From Pseudoflavonifractor capillosus (GTDB taxonomy: Bacteria > Bacillota > Clostridia > Oscillospirales > Oscillospiraceae), in the NCBI RefSeq assembly GCF_016902575.1, contig NZ_JACSNZ010000020.1, forward strand, positions 1 through 32,799: 32,799 nt of DNA. The letters are read 5' to 3'. Shown here in pieces: positions 1 to 7,175 of the stretch. Position 1 is the stretch's first letter. The number at the start of each line of letters is the position of its first letter. Under the pieces are notes generated by a model. The model was not told the DNA's origin and did no database searches. It was given only the letters and a program-made list of their open reading frames with translations. A program made the translations under genes and the position numbers.

Positions 1-719
1 GGGGTGGGGCTAGGCGTGGCCGGAGCGGGGGTGACGGGTGCGGAAGACTGGCAGTACACAGTGCAGGTCACGGTGTGGCTGCCGGTGGTGGCGGTGATGA
101 CCGCACGGCGCTGGGAACCGGAGGAGTTGACGTTGGTGACCACGCCATCTTCGTTGACAGTGGCACAGGTCTCATCCGAGGAAGTCCAGGTGACGGTGCC
201 CTCCCAGTCCACGGGATCAAAGGTCAGGGTCAAAGCGTGGGACTGCTGAGCCTGGAGTGTGAGATCCACGGTGTCCAGGGACATGCCCACCAGCCCGTCA
301 GCAGATGCTGTGGCGCTGGTGCCAGGCTCCTGGGATACGCTCTGGGAGGGAGAGGCGGCGGTATCCGCATCGGTACCCCGCAGATGGGGGTAGACCACGG
401 TAAAGACCATGACCAGAGCGGCGGCGATGATGACCAGAGAGCACAGGAAGGTAATCAGGCGGGGCCAGTTGATGGGCGGGGGCGGAGTGGGACGCTGTCC
501 GCCGCCGGCGGCCAGCCGCTTCCCACCCTTGCCGCCCGGATTGGCGTTGGGATGGTCGAACACGTCCTGACCGTCAAACTCGTAGCCCTGTTGAGCGCCG
601 GCGGCGTTGGAAGCCGGGGCAGTACCCCGCCCGCCGCAGAAGGGACAGAATTTATATGTGGCACTGTAATCTTCGCCACAAGATGGACAATGCACAATGG
701 TGTCTTGTTTACGAGCCAT
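1..719 (-). CDS. Zinc-ribbon, single-pass membrane protein with Ig-like (Big2-type) domain, partial
   Basis: The gene reads leftward from ATG at 719 and runs off the window, so only the first 239 codons are visible. The start is supported by GGAGGT seven bases or so upstream. The N-terminus carries two CxxC knuckles (CPSC near residue 11, CPFC near residue 27), a zinc-ribbon pattern. A Gly/Pro-rich linker leads to one hydrophobic segment (about residues 85-105), then a Ser/Thr-rich stretch. After that comes a bacterial Ig-like group 2 pattern, with a WTSSDE motif, a VNEDGVVT motif and alternating beta-type residues, ending in a Pro/Thr-rich tail. Inference: the zinc ribbon is cytoplasmic and the Ig-like domain is outside the cell. 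I do not recognise the specific protein; its function is unknown and its C-terminus is not seen. Confidence 0.8.
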   Translation of the reverse strand, partial: MARKQDTIVHCPSCGEDYSATYKFCPFCGGRGTAPASNAAGAQQGYEFDGQDVFDHPNANPGGKGGKRLAAGGGQRPTPPPPINWPRLITFLCSLVIIAAALVMVFTVVYPHLRGTDADTAASPSQSVSQEPGTSATASADGLVGMSLDTVDLTLQAQQSHALTLTFDPVDWEGTVTWTSSDETCATVNEDGVVTNVNSSGSQRRAVITATTGSHTVTCTVYCQSSAPVTPAPATPSPT

Positions 720-759
720 GGTATATACCTCCATTGACCATAGATACAGAGATACACAT

Positions 760-788
760 ATAGTACACGTTTTGCGCCGTTTCGTCAA
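760..788 (-). promoter_or_regulatory. Sigma-A-type promoter of the zinc-ribbon gene
   Basis: On the minus strand TTGACG (788-783) and TACTAT (765-760) are separated by exactly 17 bp. The site lies about 40 bp upstream of the ATG at 719. Confidence 0.7.
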
Positions 789-856
789 TCCCCCCCATAA
801 TACCCGGTGTTGGGGTATCAAAAAATGCCAGTGTGATAAAAAAGAGCAATTACCCC

Positions 857-885
857 TTGCGAAAGTAATAACGATGTAGTATAAT
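857..885 (+). promoter_or_regulatory. Sigma-A-type promoter of tRNA-Leu
   Basis: TTGCGA (857-862), 17-bp spacer, TATAAT (880-885). The -10 box ends 14 bp before the mature tRNA 5' end, so the primary transcript would have a very short leader. Confidence 0.75.
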
Positions 886-899
886 ACCTCTCGCACCGT

Positions 900-986
900 G
901 CCGGTGTGATGGAATTGGTAGACGTAGTGGACTCAAAATCCACCGGTGGCGACACCGTGCCGGTTCGAGTCCGGCCACCGGCACCA
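900..986 (+). tRNA. tRNA-Leu, anticodon CAA
   Basis: An 87-nt gene with encoded CCA (984-986). The acceptor arms GCCGGTG (900-906) and CACCGGC (976-982) pair perfectly. The anticodon stem GTGGA/TCCAC encloses the loop CTCAAAA, placing anticodon CAA at 934-936, which reads UUG leucine codons. A long variable arm (GGTGGCGACACC region) and the T-arm GGTTCGAGTCC are present, as expected of class II tRNA-Leu. Confidence 0.95.
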
Positions 987-1019
987 AAAATCCCGAATGC
1001 GACAGCGTTCGGGATTTTT
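986..1019 (+). terminator. Intrinsic terminator after tRNA-Leu, probably bidirectional
   Basis: A 10-bp stem (991-1000 with 1005-1014; one G-T wobble) and GACA loop are followed by TTTTT and preceded by AAAAA. It can therefore stop the tRNA transcript, and also minus-strand transcripts leaving the gene that ends at 1081. Confidence 0.85.
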
Positions 1020-1042
1020 GTTTATTTACTTTTCATAAGTTC

Positions 1043-1074
1043 AGTCCCGAATGCCACAGCATTCGGGACTTTTT
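1043..1074 (+). terminator. Second terminator hairpin, near-copy of the preceding one
   Basis: A perfect 12-bp stem (1043-1054 with 1059-1070), loop CACA and TTTTT. The stem core repeats the first terminator (TCCCGAATGC ... TTCGGGA) with compensating change to full pairing. It has no U-tract on the minus strand, so it serves plus-strand transcription. Confidence 0.8.
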
Positions 1075-1080
1075 GCGTCT

Positions 1081-1755
1081 TTACCCCTCCACAGGGAACT
1101 GAGCCATGATGGTATGCTTGGCCTCCATGAGCACATCCATCCCCTGCTGGGTCTGGGTGAAAAATTCCTGCCAGCGGGCCTCTTTGTAGAGCATGGTGTC
1201 CCCCCGCGTCTCATCCACCTGGGCGTTCCAGTCGTCGCAGCAGAGGATGGGGGCCAGGATGAGGTCGTCCCGCAGCTCATAGATGGGGTAGCCGTCCATG
1301 GTGGGGGGCTCCTCCTCCGCCTGGGCGAGAAAGACCAGGTAGTCCCAATTATTTTGGGGCAGGTTGACGTAGCCGGACTGTAACCCGGGGGGCTCCCGAT
1401 CCCTGAGAATGTTCCACTGGCCACTGGTGAGCCAGATCAGAGTGTGTTCTTCCAACCCCTCCCCGGCGTACACCTCACGGACATAGAAGCGCTGGATCAG
1501 GGCAGAGCCGCGGGATATGGGGGAGGAGGAGGCGGAGACCCGGGCGATGATGGGGGAGTTGGGCAGCTGCTCCACCATCTCCCGGGCGGCAGCGGTACAG
1601 GTGTCGTCGGGGAGAAGGGAGACGGACAGCGGGGTCAGGTCGTCCAGCTGGAGAGGGGTGGGGGTCTGCGCCTGCCGGCGGATGACCCAGAAGATGCCGA
1701 AGCCCACCACCACCAGAAGAACCAGCAGAGCCAGAATACGGCGCGGCCATTTCAT
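1081..1755 (-). CDS. Membrane-anchored extracytoplasmic protein, paralog A of four
   Basis: A 224-aa protein of unrecognised function. The N-terminus MKWPRRI is followed by a hydrophobic segment (about residues 6-25), reading as an uncleaved signal anchor with the rest outside the cell. It shares with the paralogs at 3208, 4778 and 7176 the patterns SPIIARV, an FYVREVYAG-type strand-turn, YLVFL, a PILCCDD motif in place of PxFCYxD, and a C-terminal MDxxMEAKHxxxxQxP block. The pattern hints at a small beta-rich, possibly OB/NTR-like fold; this is inference. The start codon overlaps the ATPase stop (ATGA), so it is probably translationally coupled. It is the last gene of the array and the most divergent copy in its middle region. 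Confidence 0.8.
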   Translation of the reverse strand: MKWPRRILALLVLLVVVGFGIFWVIRRQAQTPTPLQLDDLTPLSVSLLPDDTCTAAAREMVEQLPNSPIIARVSASSSPISRGSALIQRFYVREVYAGEGLEEHTLIWLTSGQWNILRDREPPGLQSGYVNLPQNNWDYLVFLAQAEEEPPTMDGYPIYELRDDLILAPILCCDDWNAQVDETRGDTMLYKEARWQEFFTQTQQGMDVLMEAKHTIMAQFPVEG

Positions 1756-2393
1756 GATACCACCTCCAGTTTTCCCTGTTCAATGCGGAACAGGTGGTCC
1801 GAGAGAATGCGGATGTCCTCCTGGTTGTGGCTGGCCAGCAGGACGATGGCCCCCCGGGCCTTCTCCGCCAAAATCAGGTCCCGGATTTTGCGCACACCAT
1901 CGTCGTCCAGGCCGTTGGTGGGCTCGTCCAGCATGAGCACGTCGGGGTGCTCCATAATGGCCTGGGCAATGGCCAGCCGCTGCTTCATGCCCAGGGAGTA
2001 TTTGCGGTAGGTGCGCTTGTCGTCGGGGTCCAGCCCCACCCGCTCCAGGGCGGTGCGGATGTCCGACGCCCCGGCCCGGCCGGTGAGACCGGCCAGATAG
2101 CGCAGGTTTTCCACCCCGGTGAGGTTGGGGTACATCCCCACGTGCTCCAGCACGATGCCCAGGCTGGGCAGCACGGCAAAGTCCCGGTGGAGCACCCGGT
2201 CGTCCAGGGACACGGTGCCCCCGGAGAGCTTCATAAGCCCGGACAGGGCCCGAAACAGCATGGTCTTGCCGCTGCCGTTGCGGCCCACGAAGCCGTAGAT
2301 GGTGCCCCCCTCCAGGGTCAGATTCACGTCCTGGAGAATGGGTGTGCTGCGAATGGTCTTATCCACGTGTTCTGCGGTGAGTTTCATATCCAT
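1752..2393 (-). CDS. ABC transporter ATP-binding protein
   Basis: A 213-aa single nucleotide-binding domain, the only complete ATPase in the block. It shows Walker A GRNGSGKT (residues 37-44), a Q-loop region with VLEHVG, signature SLGMKQR, Walker B VLMLDEPT and H-loop ASHN. The short length, fast SLGMKQR signature and membrane-permease neighbours resemble exporter ATPases of the DrrA/BcrA/LanF kind (family knowledge). The start ATG at 2393 overlaps the stop of the upstream permease by one base (TAATG). A second ATG at 2387 is better spaced from GGAGG and may be the true start. It presumably energises both permease pairs in the array, since the second ATPase copy is a relic. Confidence 0.9.
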   Translation of the reverse strand: MDMKLTAEHVDKTIRSTPILQDVNLTLEGGTIYGFVGRNGSGKTMLFRALSGLMKLSGGTVSLDDRVLHRDFAVLPSLGIVLEHVGMYPNLTGVENLRYLAGLTGRAGASDIRTALERVGLDPDDKRTYRKYSLGMKQRLAIAQAIMEHPDVLMLDEPTNGLDDDGVRKIRDLILAEKARGAIVLLASHNQEDIRILSDHLFRIEQGKLEVVS

Positions 2394-3193
2394 TAACCTC
2401 CATCCGAATGTGATACCAGTAAGTCGTGGTGCTCAACGAGATAGCCCCCCAGGACGGCCACCCCGGCGGCCAAGATCAGCACCAGGGCCAGAGAGTCCTC
2501 CAGGTAGATGCCGCCCCCGCCCAGGGGGGCAAACCGGCTGGTCTGCCAGCTGAGAATGAGGCAGGTGATGGGGTTGACCCGCTTCACCAGCTGGGCCAGG
2601 GCGGGGTTGTCCTCCAGGCGGTTCAAGACGATCAAAGCGCTGATGCACACCATCTGGACGGCCGCCAGGGCGGCAAAGGCGGTGGAACTGCCCACAAAGA
2701 TGGCCAGCAGATTCACCCCCAGGGTGAAGGCGAAGGTCCACAGGGACCAGATCAGCAGGTGGCAGAGCAGCACCGGCAGCCCGTGGGCCACGTCGGTGAC
2801 CGTCCAGCGCGCTGCCGCCACCCCGATGGCTGCGGCCAGCACCAGGGCCTGATAGAGCAGGGTTTCCAGGGCCAGCAGGGCGCACTCTTTGGCGTACCAG
2901 CGCAGCCGGTCCGGCATCCGGGAGAAGATGTAGACGCTGGCGGTGCAGTAGTGGCGGTAGAAGGCGATACCAGCCAACGCCTGAAACACCAGGAAGGGGA
3001 GGAGCCGGAGGGTGAAGGAGAGCAGTTCACTCATATTGGGCCCCAAGGGAAAGTCGCCCCTTGCGCCGCTGAGCTGCTCCACCAGGGAGGACAGGGTGGT
3101 GGCGCCGCCGTAGGGGTTGATGTAGGACACCGACAGCCACACCCCGAACACCAGGGCGGCGGGGGAAAGCCAGATGTTTTGTTTCCATCTCAT
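2393..3193 (-). CDS. ABC-2-like permease type A (copy 2)
   Basis: A 266-aa polytopic membrane protein with about six hydrophobic segments, including one at residues 8-25, one near 65-80, and several between 105 and 250. It has no periplasmic-binding-type EAA loop, consistent with an exporter-type (ABC-2) permease. It is nearly identical to the protein at 5538-6329 from about residue 70 to the C-terminus. The copies differ mainly in the extracellular loop after the first segment (GARGDFPLGPN here, DGLPPEPYIG there). The start at 3193 has AAAGGA upstream, and the stop overlaps the ATPase start. The substrate is unknown. Confidence 0.8.
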   Translation of the reverse strand: MRWKQNIWLSPAALVFGVWLSVSYINPYGGATTLSSLVEQLSGARGDFPLGPNMSELLSFTLRLLPFLVFQALAGIAFYRHYCTASVYIFSRMPDRLRWYAKECALLALETLLYQALVLAAAIGVAAARWTVTDVAHGLPVLLCHLLIWSLWTFAFTLGVNLLAIFVGSSTAFAALAAVQMVCISALIVLNRLEDNPALAQLVKRVNPITCLILSWQTSRFAPLGGGGIYLEDSLALVLILAAGVAVLGGYLVEHHDLLVSHSDGG

Positions 3194-3207
3194 TGAAACC
3201 AGTCCTT

Positions 3208-3915
3208 TCAGGGGGTGCCATTGTCATATTTGAGAAATTCACAGGGATATTGAGCCAATAGGGCGTGCTTGGCTTCCATGAGAATATCCATGCCCGTCTG
3301 TGTGGCGGTCATAAATTCACACTGGGACATTTCAGAAAATGGCACCGAGCTGTCCAATAGGCCGCTGGGGACTGTGTCCACATGGGTGTCCAAGTCCTGG
3401 TAGCAAAAGAGAGGGGAGATCATTCCCTGGCCGGACAACTGATACACAGGGGTGTCCGACCAGCCGTCTACGACCTCCAATTTTCGGGAGAGAAACACCA
3501 GGTACTCCTGCCCTTGTTTGGGAGGGGCTACATATCCCCCTTCAAAATGGCGATAGACATCGTCCACCAGGACACACCAAGATGGATCAGTGATCCATAT
3601 TTCTTCCCCCACAGACAATTCCTCACCGGAAAACACCTGCTGGACCCGGAATTTTTGCTGATTGACATAAAATAGCGGGATCAGGTCAGAGATCGGGGTG
3701 ACTCGGGCGATGATGGGAGTTTGGGGAAATCGTTCCAGCATATCCTGACTGGCCATGGCGCAGGCTTCGTCGGGAAGAACGGCCACAGAGAGTTGGTTGA
3801 GATAGTCAGGCTGAGTGGTGATGTCGGGATAGCTTTGGCGATGGACGGCCCCGAAGATCCCAAAGCCCACCACAGCCAGGAGATAGAGCAGGAGTGGAAT
3901 GCGGCGCAGTTTCAT
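3208..3915 (-). CDS. Membrane-anchored extracytoplasmic protein, paralog B of four
   Basis: A 235-aa protein. A MKLRRIP start is followed by a hydrophobic anchor (residues 6-23) and an extracytoplasmic domain. It carries the family motifs TPIIARV, PLFYVNQQKF, a VGEEIW motif, QEYLVFLSR, VVDGW, PLFCYQDLDT and MDILMEAKHALLAQYP. It sits between permease B (gap of one base) and permease A, a position that is empty in the other copy of the unit. Its ATG is preceded by GGAGGAAT at a suitable distance inside the permease gene end. The function is not recognised. Confidence 0.8.
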   Translation of the reverse strand: MKLRRIPLLLYLLAVVGFGIFGAVHRQSYPDITTQPDYLNQLSVAVLPDEACAMASQDMLERFPQTPIIARVTPISDLIPLFYVNQQKFRVQQVFSGEELSVGEEIWITDPSWCVLVDDVYRHFEGGYVAPPKQGQEYLVFLSRKLEVVDGWSDTPVYQLSGQGMISPLFCYQDLDTHVDTVPSGLLDSSVPFSEMSQCEFMTATQTGMDILMEAKHALLAQYPCEFLKYDNGTP

Positions 3916-3916
3916 G

Positions 3917-4756
3917 TCAATTCCTCCAGTCTTTTTTGCTGGCGCATAGGGTGCCCAGGATGACGAAGGCCAACAGCGCCGCCACCGCAATGAAAAACAC
4001 CAGGTCGTCGCGGGCCTCCCCGTGGAAGAGGGTGACGTAGTTGGCCCAGTACACGTCAAAGTACTGGGATTGGGATAGATAGGCCGACAGCTGGAGCAGG
4101 AGGAAGGGGGGCAGGAGGAGCAGCACCCGGAACTTCACCCGCACCAGGGCGGAGAGGGTGAGGGTGGCGGCGGCCAGCAGCCCCATGGTGGCCCCGAACC
4201 GGACGGTCTCCACCACGGCATACAGGTAGGGGGAGAGCCGATAAAGGGGGTAGAGCAAAAAGTGTTGGGTGGTTTGGATGTACTCGTCATCGTAAATGGT
4301 CCAGTTGGCCAGATCGCCTGTGGCCTTCAGGGGGAAGGAGACGCAGTTGAGGACGATTTCCAGAAGAAACGGCAGGGAGAACACCAGGGTGGTCACCACA
4401 AACACCGCCGTCACCTTGGAAAACAGGTAGGTGCGGCTCCCCAGACGGGAGGCCATGAGTACGGACGCCCCGGTGTGCTGCTCTTTGGCCAGAGACAGGG
4501 CCGCCGGAATGCAGATGAGCAGGGGCACCAGCTGCACCAGAAGCATCATGGTGTCCGCTTTGTAGTTGGTCTTGTCGTAGCTCAGGGAGAGCAGCTTCAT
4601 GGGGTGGTACATGAGCACAACTTCGGTGCCCTGATGCTCCAGCACATTTTCCACAAAGTTGTTGAGCATCAGGGCCAGCAGCAGTCCGAAGGCCAACAGA
4701 GCGCCCCACTGGAAGAGCAGCAGCTTGATTTGGGCGCGGGTGGCTTTGAAATACAT
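3917..4756 (-). CDS. ABC-2-like permease type B (copy 2)
   Basis: A 279-aa polytopic protein with about six hydrophobic segments. A first segment (residues 11-31) precedes a large extracellular loop containing MYHPMKLLSLSY, then paired segments at about 70-90, 108-130, 178-205, 205-225 and 250-270. A QEHTGASVLMASRLG-like cytoplasmic stretch after segment 2 resembles the conserved region of ABC-2 permeases. It is closely similar to 6326-7159. It is preceded by AAGGAGGAAA and ends in KDWRN. It probably forms a heterodimer with permease A. Confidence 0.8.
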   Translation of the reverse strand: MYFKATRAQIKLLLFQWGALLAFGLLLALMLNNFVENVLEHQGTEVVLMYHPMKLLSLSYDKTNYKADTMMLLVQLVPLLICIPAALSLAKEQHTGASVLMASRLGSRTYLFSKVTAVFVVTTLVFSLPFLLEIVLNCVSFPLKATGDLANWTIYDDEYIQTTQHFLLYPLYRLSPYLYAVVETVRFGATMGLLAAATLTLSALVRVKFRVLLLLPPFLLLQLSAYLSQSQYFDVYWANYVTLFHGEARDDLVFFIAVAALLAFVILGTLCASKKDWRN

Positions 4757-4777
4757 ACGGGGTTTCCTCCTTTTCCA

Positions 4778-5455
4778 TCACCTGGGGTACTGCTCCAGCA
4801 GAGCGTGCTTGGCCTCCACCATGGCATCCATGATGGCCTGACTTTCTGCAAAGAACTCCTGGTCTGCCACCTCCCGATAGGGCACCAGAATGTCCAGCGG
4901 TTGGCCGGGGGGCGCGTCCACCTGGGTGTCCAGGTCGTTGTAGCAAAAGACAGGGTCGATGCTGACCCCCTTTTGCAGCTGGTACACGGGGAGAGGGTCA
5001 AACCCGTCCACGATTTTCAACTGCCGGGAGAGAAAGATCAGGTACTCCTGCCCCTGTTTGGGGGTGTTGACAAAGTAGAAGGCCATCTGCCGGTATTGGT
5101 GGTCAATAACGGCGCACCATGAGCCGCTGACCACCCAAATTTCCTCCCCTACCTTCAGGCTGTCTCCGGCGTATACTTCTTCCACCACAAATTTCTGTTT
5201 CCCGGCGTAAAAAATGGGGATGAGGTCGGTGGTGGGAGTGACCCGGAGGATGATGGGGGAGCGGGGGAGCTTTTCCTGGAGGTTTTGCAAAATGTAGCTG
5301 CACCCATCTTGGTTCAGGGTGGCAACCATCAAATCCTCCATGTAGTTGGGCTGCGCGGTGGTTTCGGGGTAGGTCTGGCGCTTGGCGGCGCCAAAGACGC
5401 CAAAGCCCACCACCAGGAGCACCAGCAGAGCCAGAATACGGCGCGGCCATTTCAT
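4778..5455 (-). CDS. Membrane-anchored extracytoplasmic protein, paralog C of four
   Basis: A 225-aa protein whose first 18 or so codons are nearly identical in DNA to paralog A (1755 leftward), although the remainder of C is closer to paralogs B and D. It has an N-terminal anchor at residues 6-24. Family motifs are SPIILRV, IPIFYAGKQKF, VEEVYAGDSL, VGEEIW, QEYLIFLSR, KIVDGF, PVFCYNDLDTQVD and MDAMVEAKHALLEQYP. The start at 5455 overlaps the stop of the ATPase relic as ATGA, exactly as paralog A overlaps the intact ATPase. No function is recognised. Confidence 0.8.
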   Translation of the reverse strand: MKWPRRILALLVLLVVGFGVFGAAKRQTYPETTAQPNYMEDLMVATLNQDGCSYILQNLQEKLPRSPIILRVTPTTDLIPIFYAGKQKFVVEEVYAGDSLKVGEEIWVVSGSWCAVIDHQYRQMAFYFVNTPKQGQEYLIFLSRQLKIVDGFDPLPVYQLQKGVSIDPVFCYNDLDTQVDAPPGQPLDILVPYREVADQEFFAESQAIMDAMVEAKHALLEQYPR

Positions 5456-5538
5456 GATGACTCCTCCAGATCCCAAAGAAGGATGGGCGCGCTGGGCATG
5501 GTCTTATCCACGTGTGGTGCAGTGCGTTTCATATCCAT
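5452..5538 (-). pseudogene. In-frame deletion relic of the ABC ATPase gene (28 codons)
   Basis: Reading left from ATG 5538 gives 28 codons and TGA (5454-5452). The first 20 or so residues (MDMKRTAPHVDKT..., then APIL) match the intact ATPase start (MDMKLTAEHVDKT..., then TPIL). The last codons and the ATGA junction match its 3' end (CTGGAGG ... ATCATGAAATGG). About 185 central codons, with every ATP-binding motif, are missing, yet the frame and the overlap with the next gene are kept. It may now act only as a coupling leader peptide. Confidence 0.8.
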
Positions 5539-6329
5539 CAACCTCCATCCGAATGTGATACCAGTAAGTCGTGGCGCTCAACGAGATGGCCCCCCAGGAC
5601 GGCCACCCCGGCGGCCAAGATCAGCACCAGGGCCAGAGAGTCCTCCAGGTAGATGCCGCCCCCGCCCAGGGGGGTAAACCGGCTGGTCTGCCAGCTGAGA
5701 ATGAGGCAGGTGATGGGGTTGACCCGCTTCACCAGCTGGGCCAGGGCGGGATTGTCCTCCAGGCGGTTCAAGACGATCAAAGCGCTGATGCACACCATCT
5801 GCACCGCCGCCAGGGCGGCAAAGGCGGTGGAACTGCCCACAAAGATGGCCAGCAGATTTACCTCCAGGGTGAAGGCGAAGGTCCACAGGGACCAGATCAG
5901 CAGGTGGCAGAGCAGCACGGGCAGCCCGTGGGCCACGTCGGTGACCGTCCAGCGCACCGCCGACACCCCGATGGCTGCGGCCAGCACCAGGGCCTGATAG
6001 AGCAGGGTTTCCAGGGCCAGCAGGGCGCACTCTTTGGCGTACCAGCGCAGCCGGTTGGGCATTCGGGAGAAGATGTAGACGCTGGCGGTGCAGTAGTGTC
6101 GGTAAAAGGAGGTGCCCGCCAACGCCTCAAAGAGCAAAAAGGGGAGGAGCCGGAGGGTGAGGAAGAGCAGATCGCCGATGTAGGGCTCGGGGGGAAGACC
6201 GTCGCTGAGCTGCCCCACCAGGGAGGACAGGGAGATGGCTCCGCCGTAGGGGGCGATGTAGGACACCGACAGCCACGCCCCGAACACCAGGGCGGCGGGG
6301 GAAAGCCAGATGTTTTGTCTCCATCTCAC
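5538..6329 (-). CDS. ABC-2-like permease type A (copy 1)
   Basis: A 263-aa polytopic membrane protein, the duplicate of 2393-3193, with only scattered differences over the last two-thirds at DNA level. Its start ATG (6329) overlaps the stop of the permease B copy as ATGA, indicating translational coupling. Its stop overlaps the ATG of the ATPase relic. The differing loop at residues 38-55 suggests selection or drift on the extracellular face. With its own ATPase lost, it must use the ATPase at 1752-2393 or be inactive (inference). Confidence 0.8.
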   Translation of the reverse strand: MRWRQNIWLSPAALVFGAWLSVSYIAPYGGAISLSSLVGQLSDGLPPEPYIGDLLFLTLRLLPFLLFEALAGTSFYRHYCTASVYIFSRMPNRLRWYAKECALLALETLLYQALVLAAAIGVSAVRWTVTDVAHGLPVLLCHLLIWSLWTFAFTLEVNLLAIFVGSSTAFAALAAVQMVCISALIVLNRLEDNPALAQLVKRVNPITCLILSWQTSRFTPLGGGGIYLEDSLALVLILAAGVAVLGGHLVERHDLLVSHSDGG

Positions 6330-7159
6330 TGCAACCAGTCCTTTCGGGAGGCGTACAGGCTGCCCAGAACCACAAAGGCCAACAGCACCGCCACGGCAGC
6401 CCAGTATACCAGGTCGTTGCGGGCCTCCCCGTGGAAGAGGGTGACGTAGTTGGCCCAGTGCACATCAAAGTACTGGGATAGATACGTTGACAGCTGGAGC
6501 AGGAGGAAGGGGGGCAGGAGGAGCAGCACCCGGAACTTCACCCGCACCAGGGCGGAGAAGGTGAGGGTGGCGGCGGCCAGCAGCCCCATGGTGGCCCCGA
6601 ACCGGAGGGTTTCCACCACGGCGTACAGATAGGGGGAGACCCGGTAAACGGGGTATAGCAGGAAATTCTTGGTGGACTCAATGTACTCCGGCTCGTAGAT
6701 CTTCAAGTTGGCCAGATCTCCCGTGGCTTTCAGGGGAAAGGAGACGCAGTTGAGGACGATTTCCAAGAGAAACGGCAGGGAGAACACCAGGGCGGTCACC
6801 ACAAACACCGCCGTCACCTTGGAAAGCAGGTAGGTGCGGCCCCCCAGCCGGGAGGCCATGAGCACGGATGCCCCGGAGTGCTGCTCCTGGGCCAGGGACA
6901 GGGCCGCCGGAATGCAGATGAGCAGGGGCACCAGCTGCATCAGGAGGATCAGGGTGCCGCCGTTGGAATAGACCATGTTATAGCTCAGAGAGAGCAGCTT
7001 CATGGGGTGGTACATCAGCACCACGTCGGTGCCCTGGTATTCCTCCACATTTTGCATAAAGTTGTTGAGGGCCAGAGCCAGCAGCAGCCCGAAGGCCAAC
7101 AGGGTGCCCCACTGGAAGAGCAGCAGCTTGATTTGGGTGCGGGTGGCTTTGACATACAT
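6326..7159 (-). CDS. ABC-2-like permease type B (copy 1)
   Basis: A 277-aa polytopic membrane protein, paralog of 3917-4756, sharing MYHPMKLLSLSY, QEHSGASVLMASRLG and the KVTAVFVVT segment. It begins at ATG 7159 behind AAAGGAGG and overlaps permease A copy 1 by four bases. Differences from the other copy cluster in the two extracellular loops (around residues 62-70 and 150-165). Confidence 0.8.
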   Translation of the reverse strand: MYVKATRTQIKLLLFQWGTLLAFGLLLALALNNFMQNVEEYQGTDVVLMYHPMKLLSLSYNMVYSNGGTLILLMQLVPLLICIPAALSLAQEQHSGASVLMASRLGGRTYLLSKVTAVFVVTALVFSLPFLLEIVLNCVSFPLKATGDLANLKIYEPEYIESTKNFLLYPVYRVSPYLYAVVETLRFGATMGLLAAATLTFSALVRVKFRVLLLLPPFLLLQLSTYLSQYFDVHWANYVTLFHGEARNDLVYWAAVAVLLAFVVLGSLYASRKDWLQ

Positions 7160-7175
7160 GGGGGTTGTCCCTCCT

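Noticed and set aside
5452-5538. A new small signalling-peptide gene for the nearby AgrC-like kinase
   Set aside because: The sequence matches both ends of the neighbouring ATPase gene and lacks AgrD-like features, so a deletion relic explains it better.
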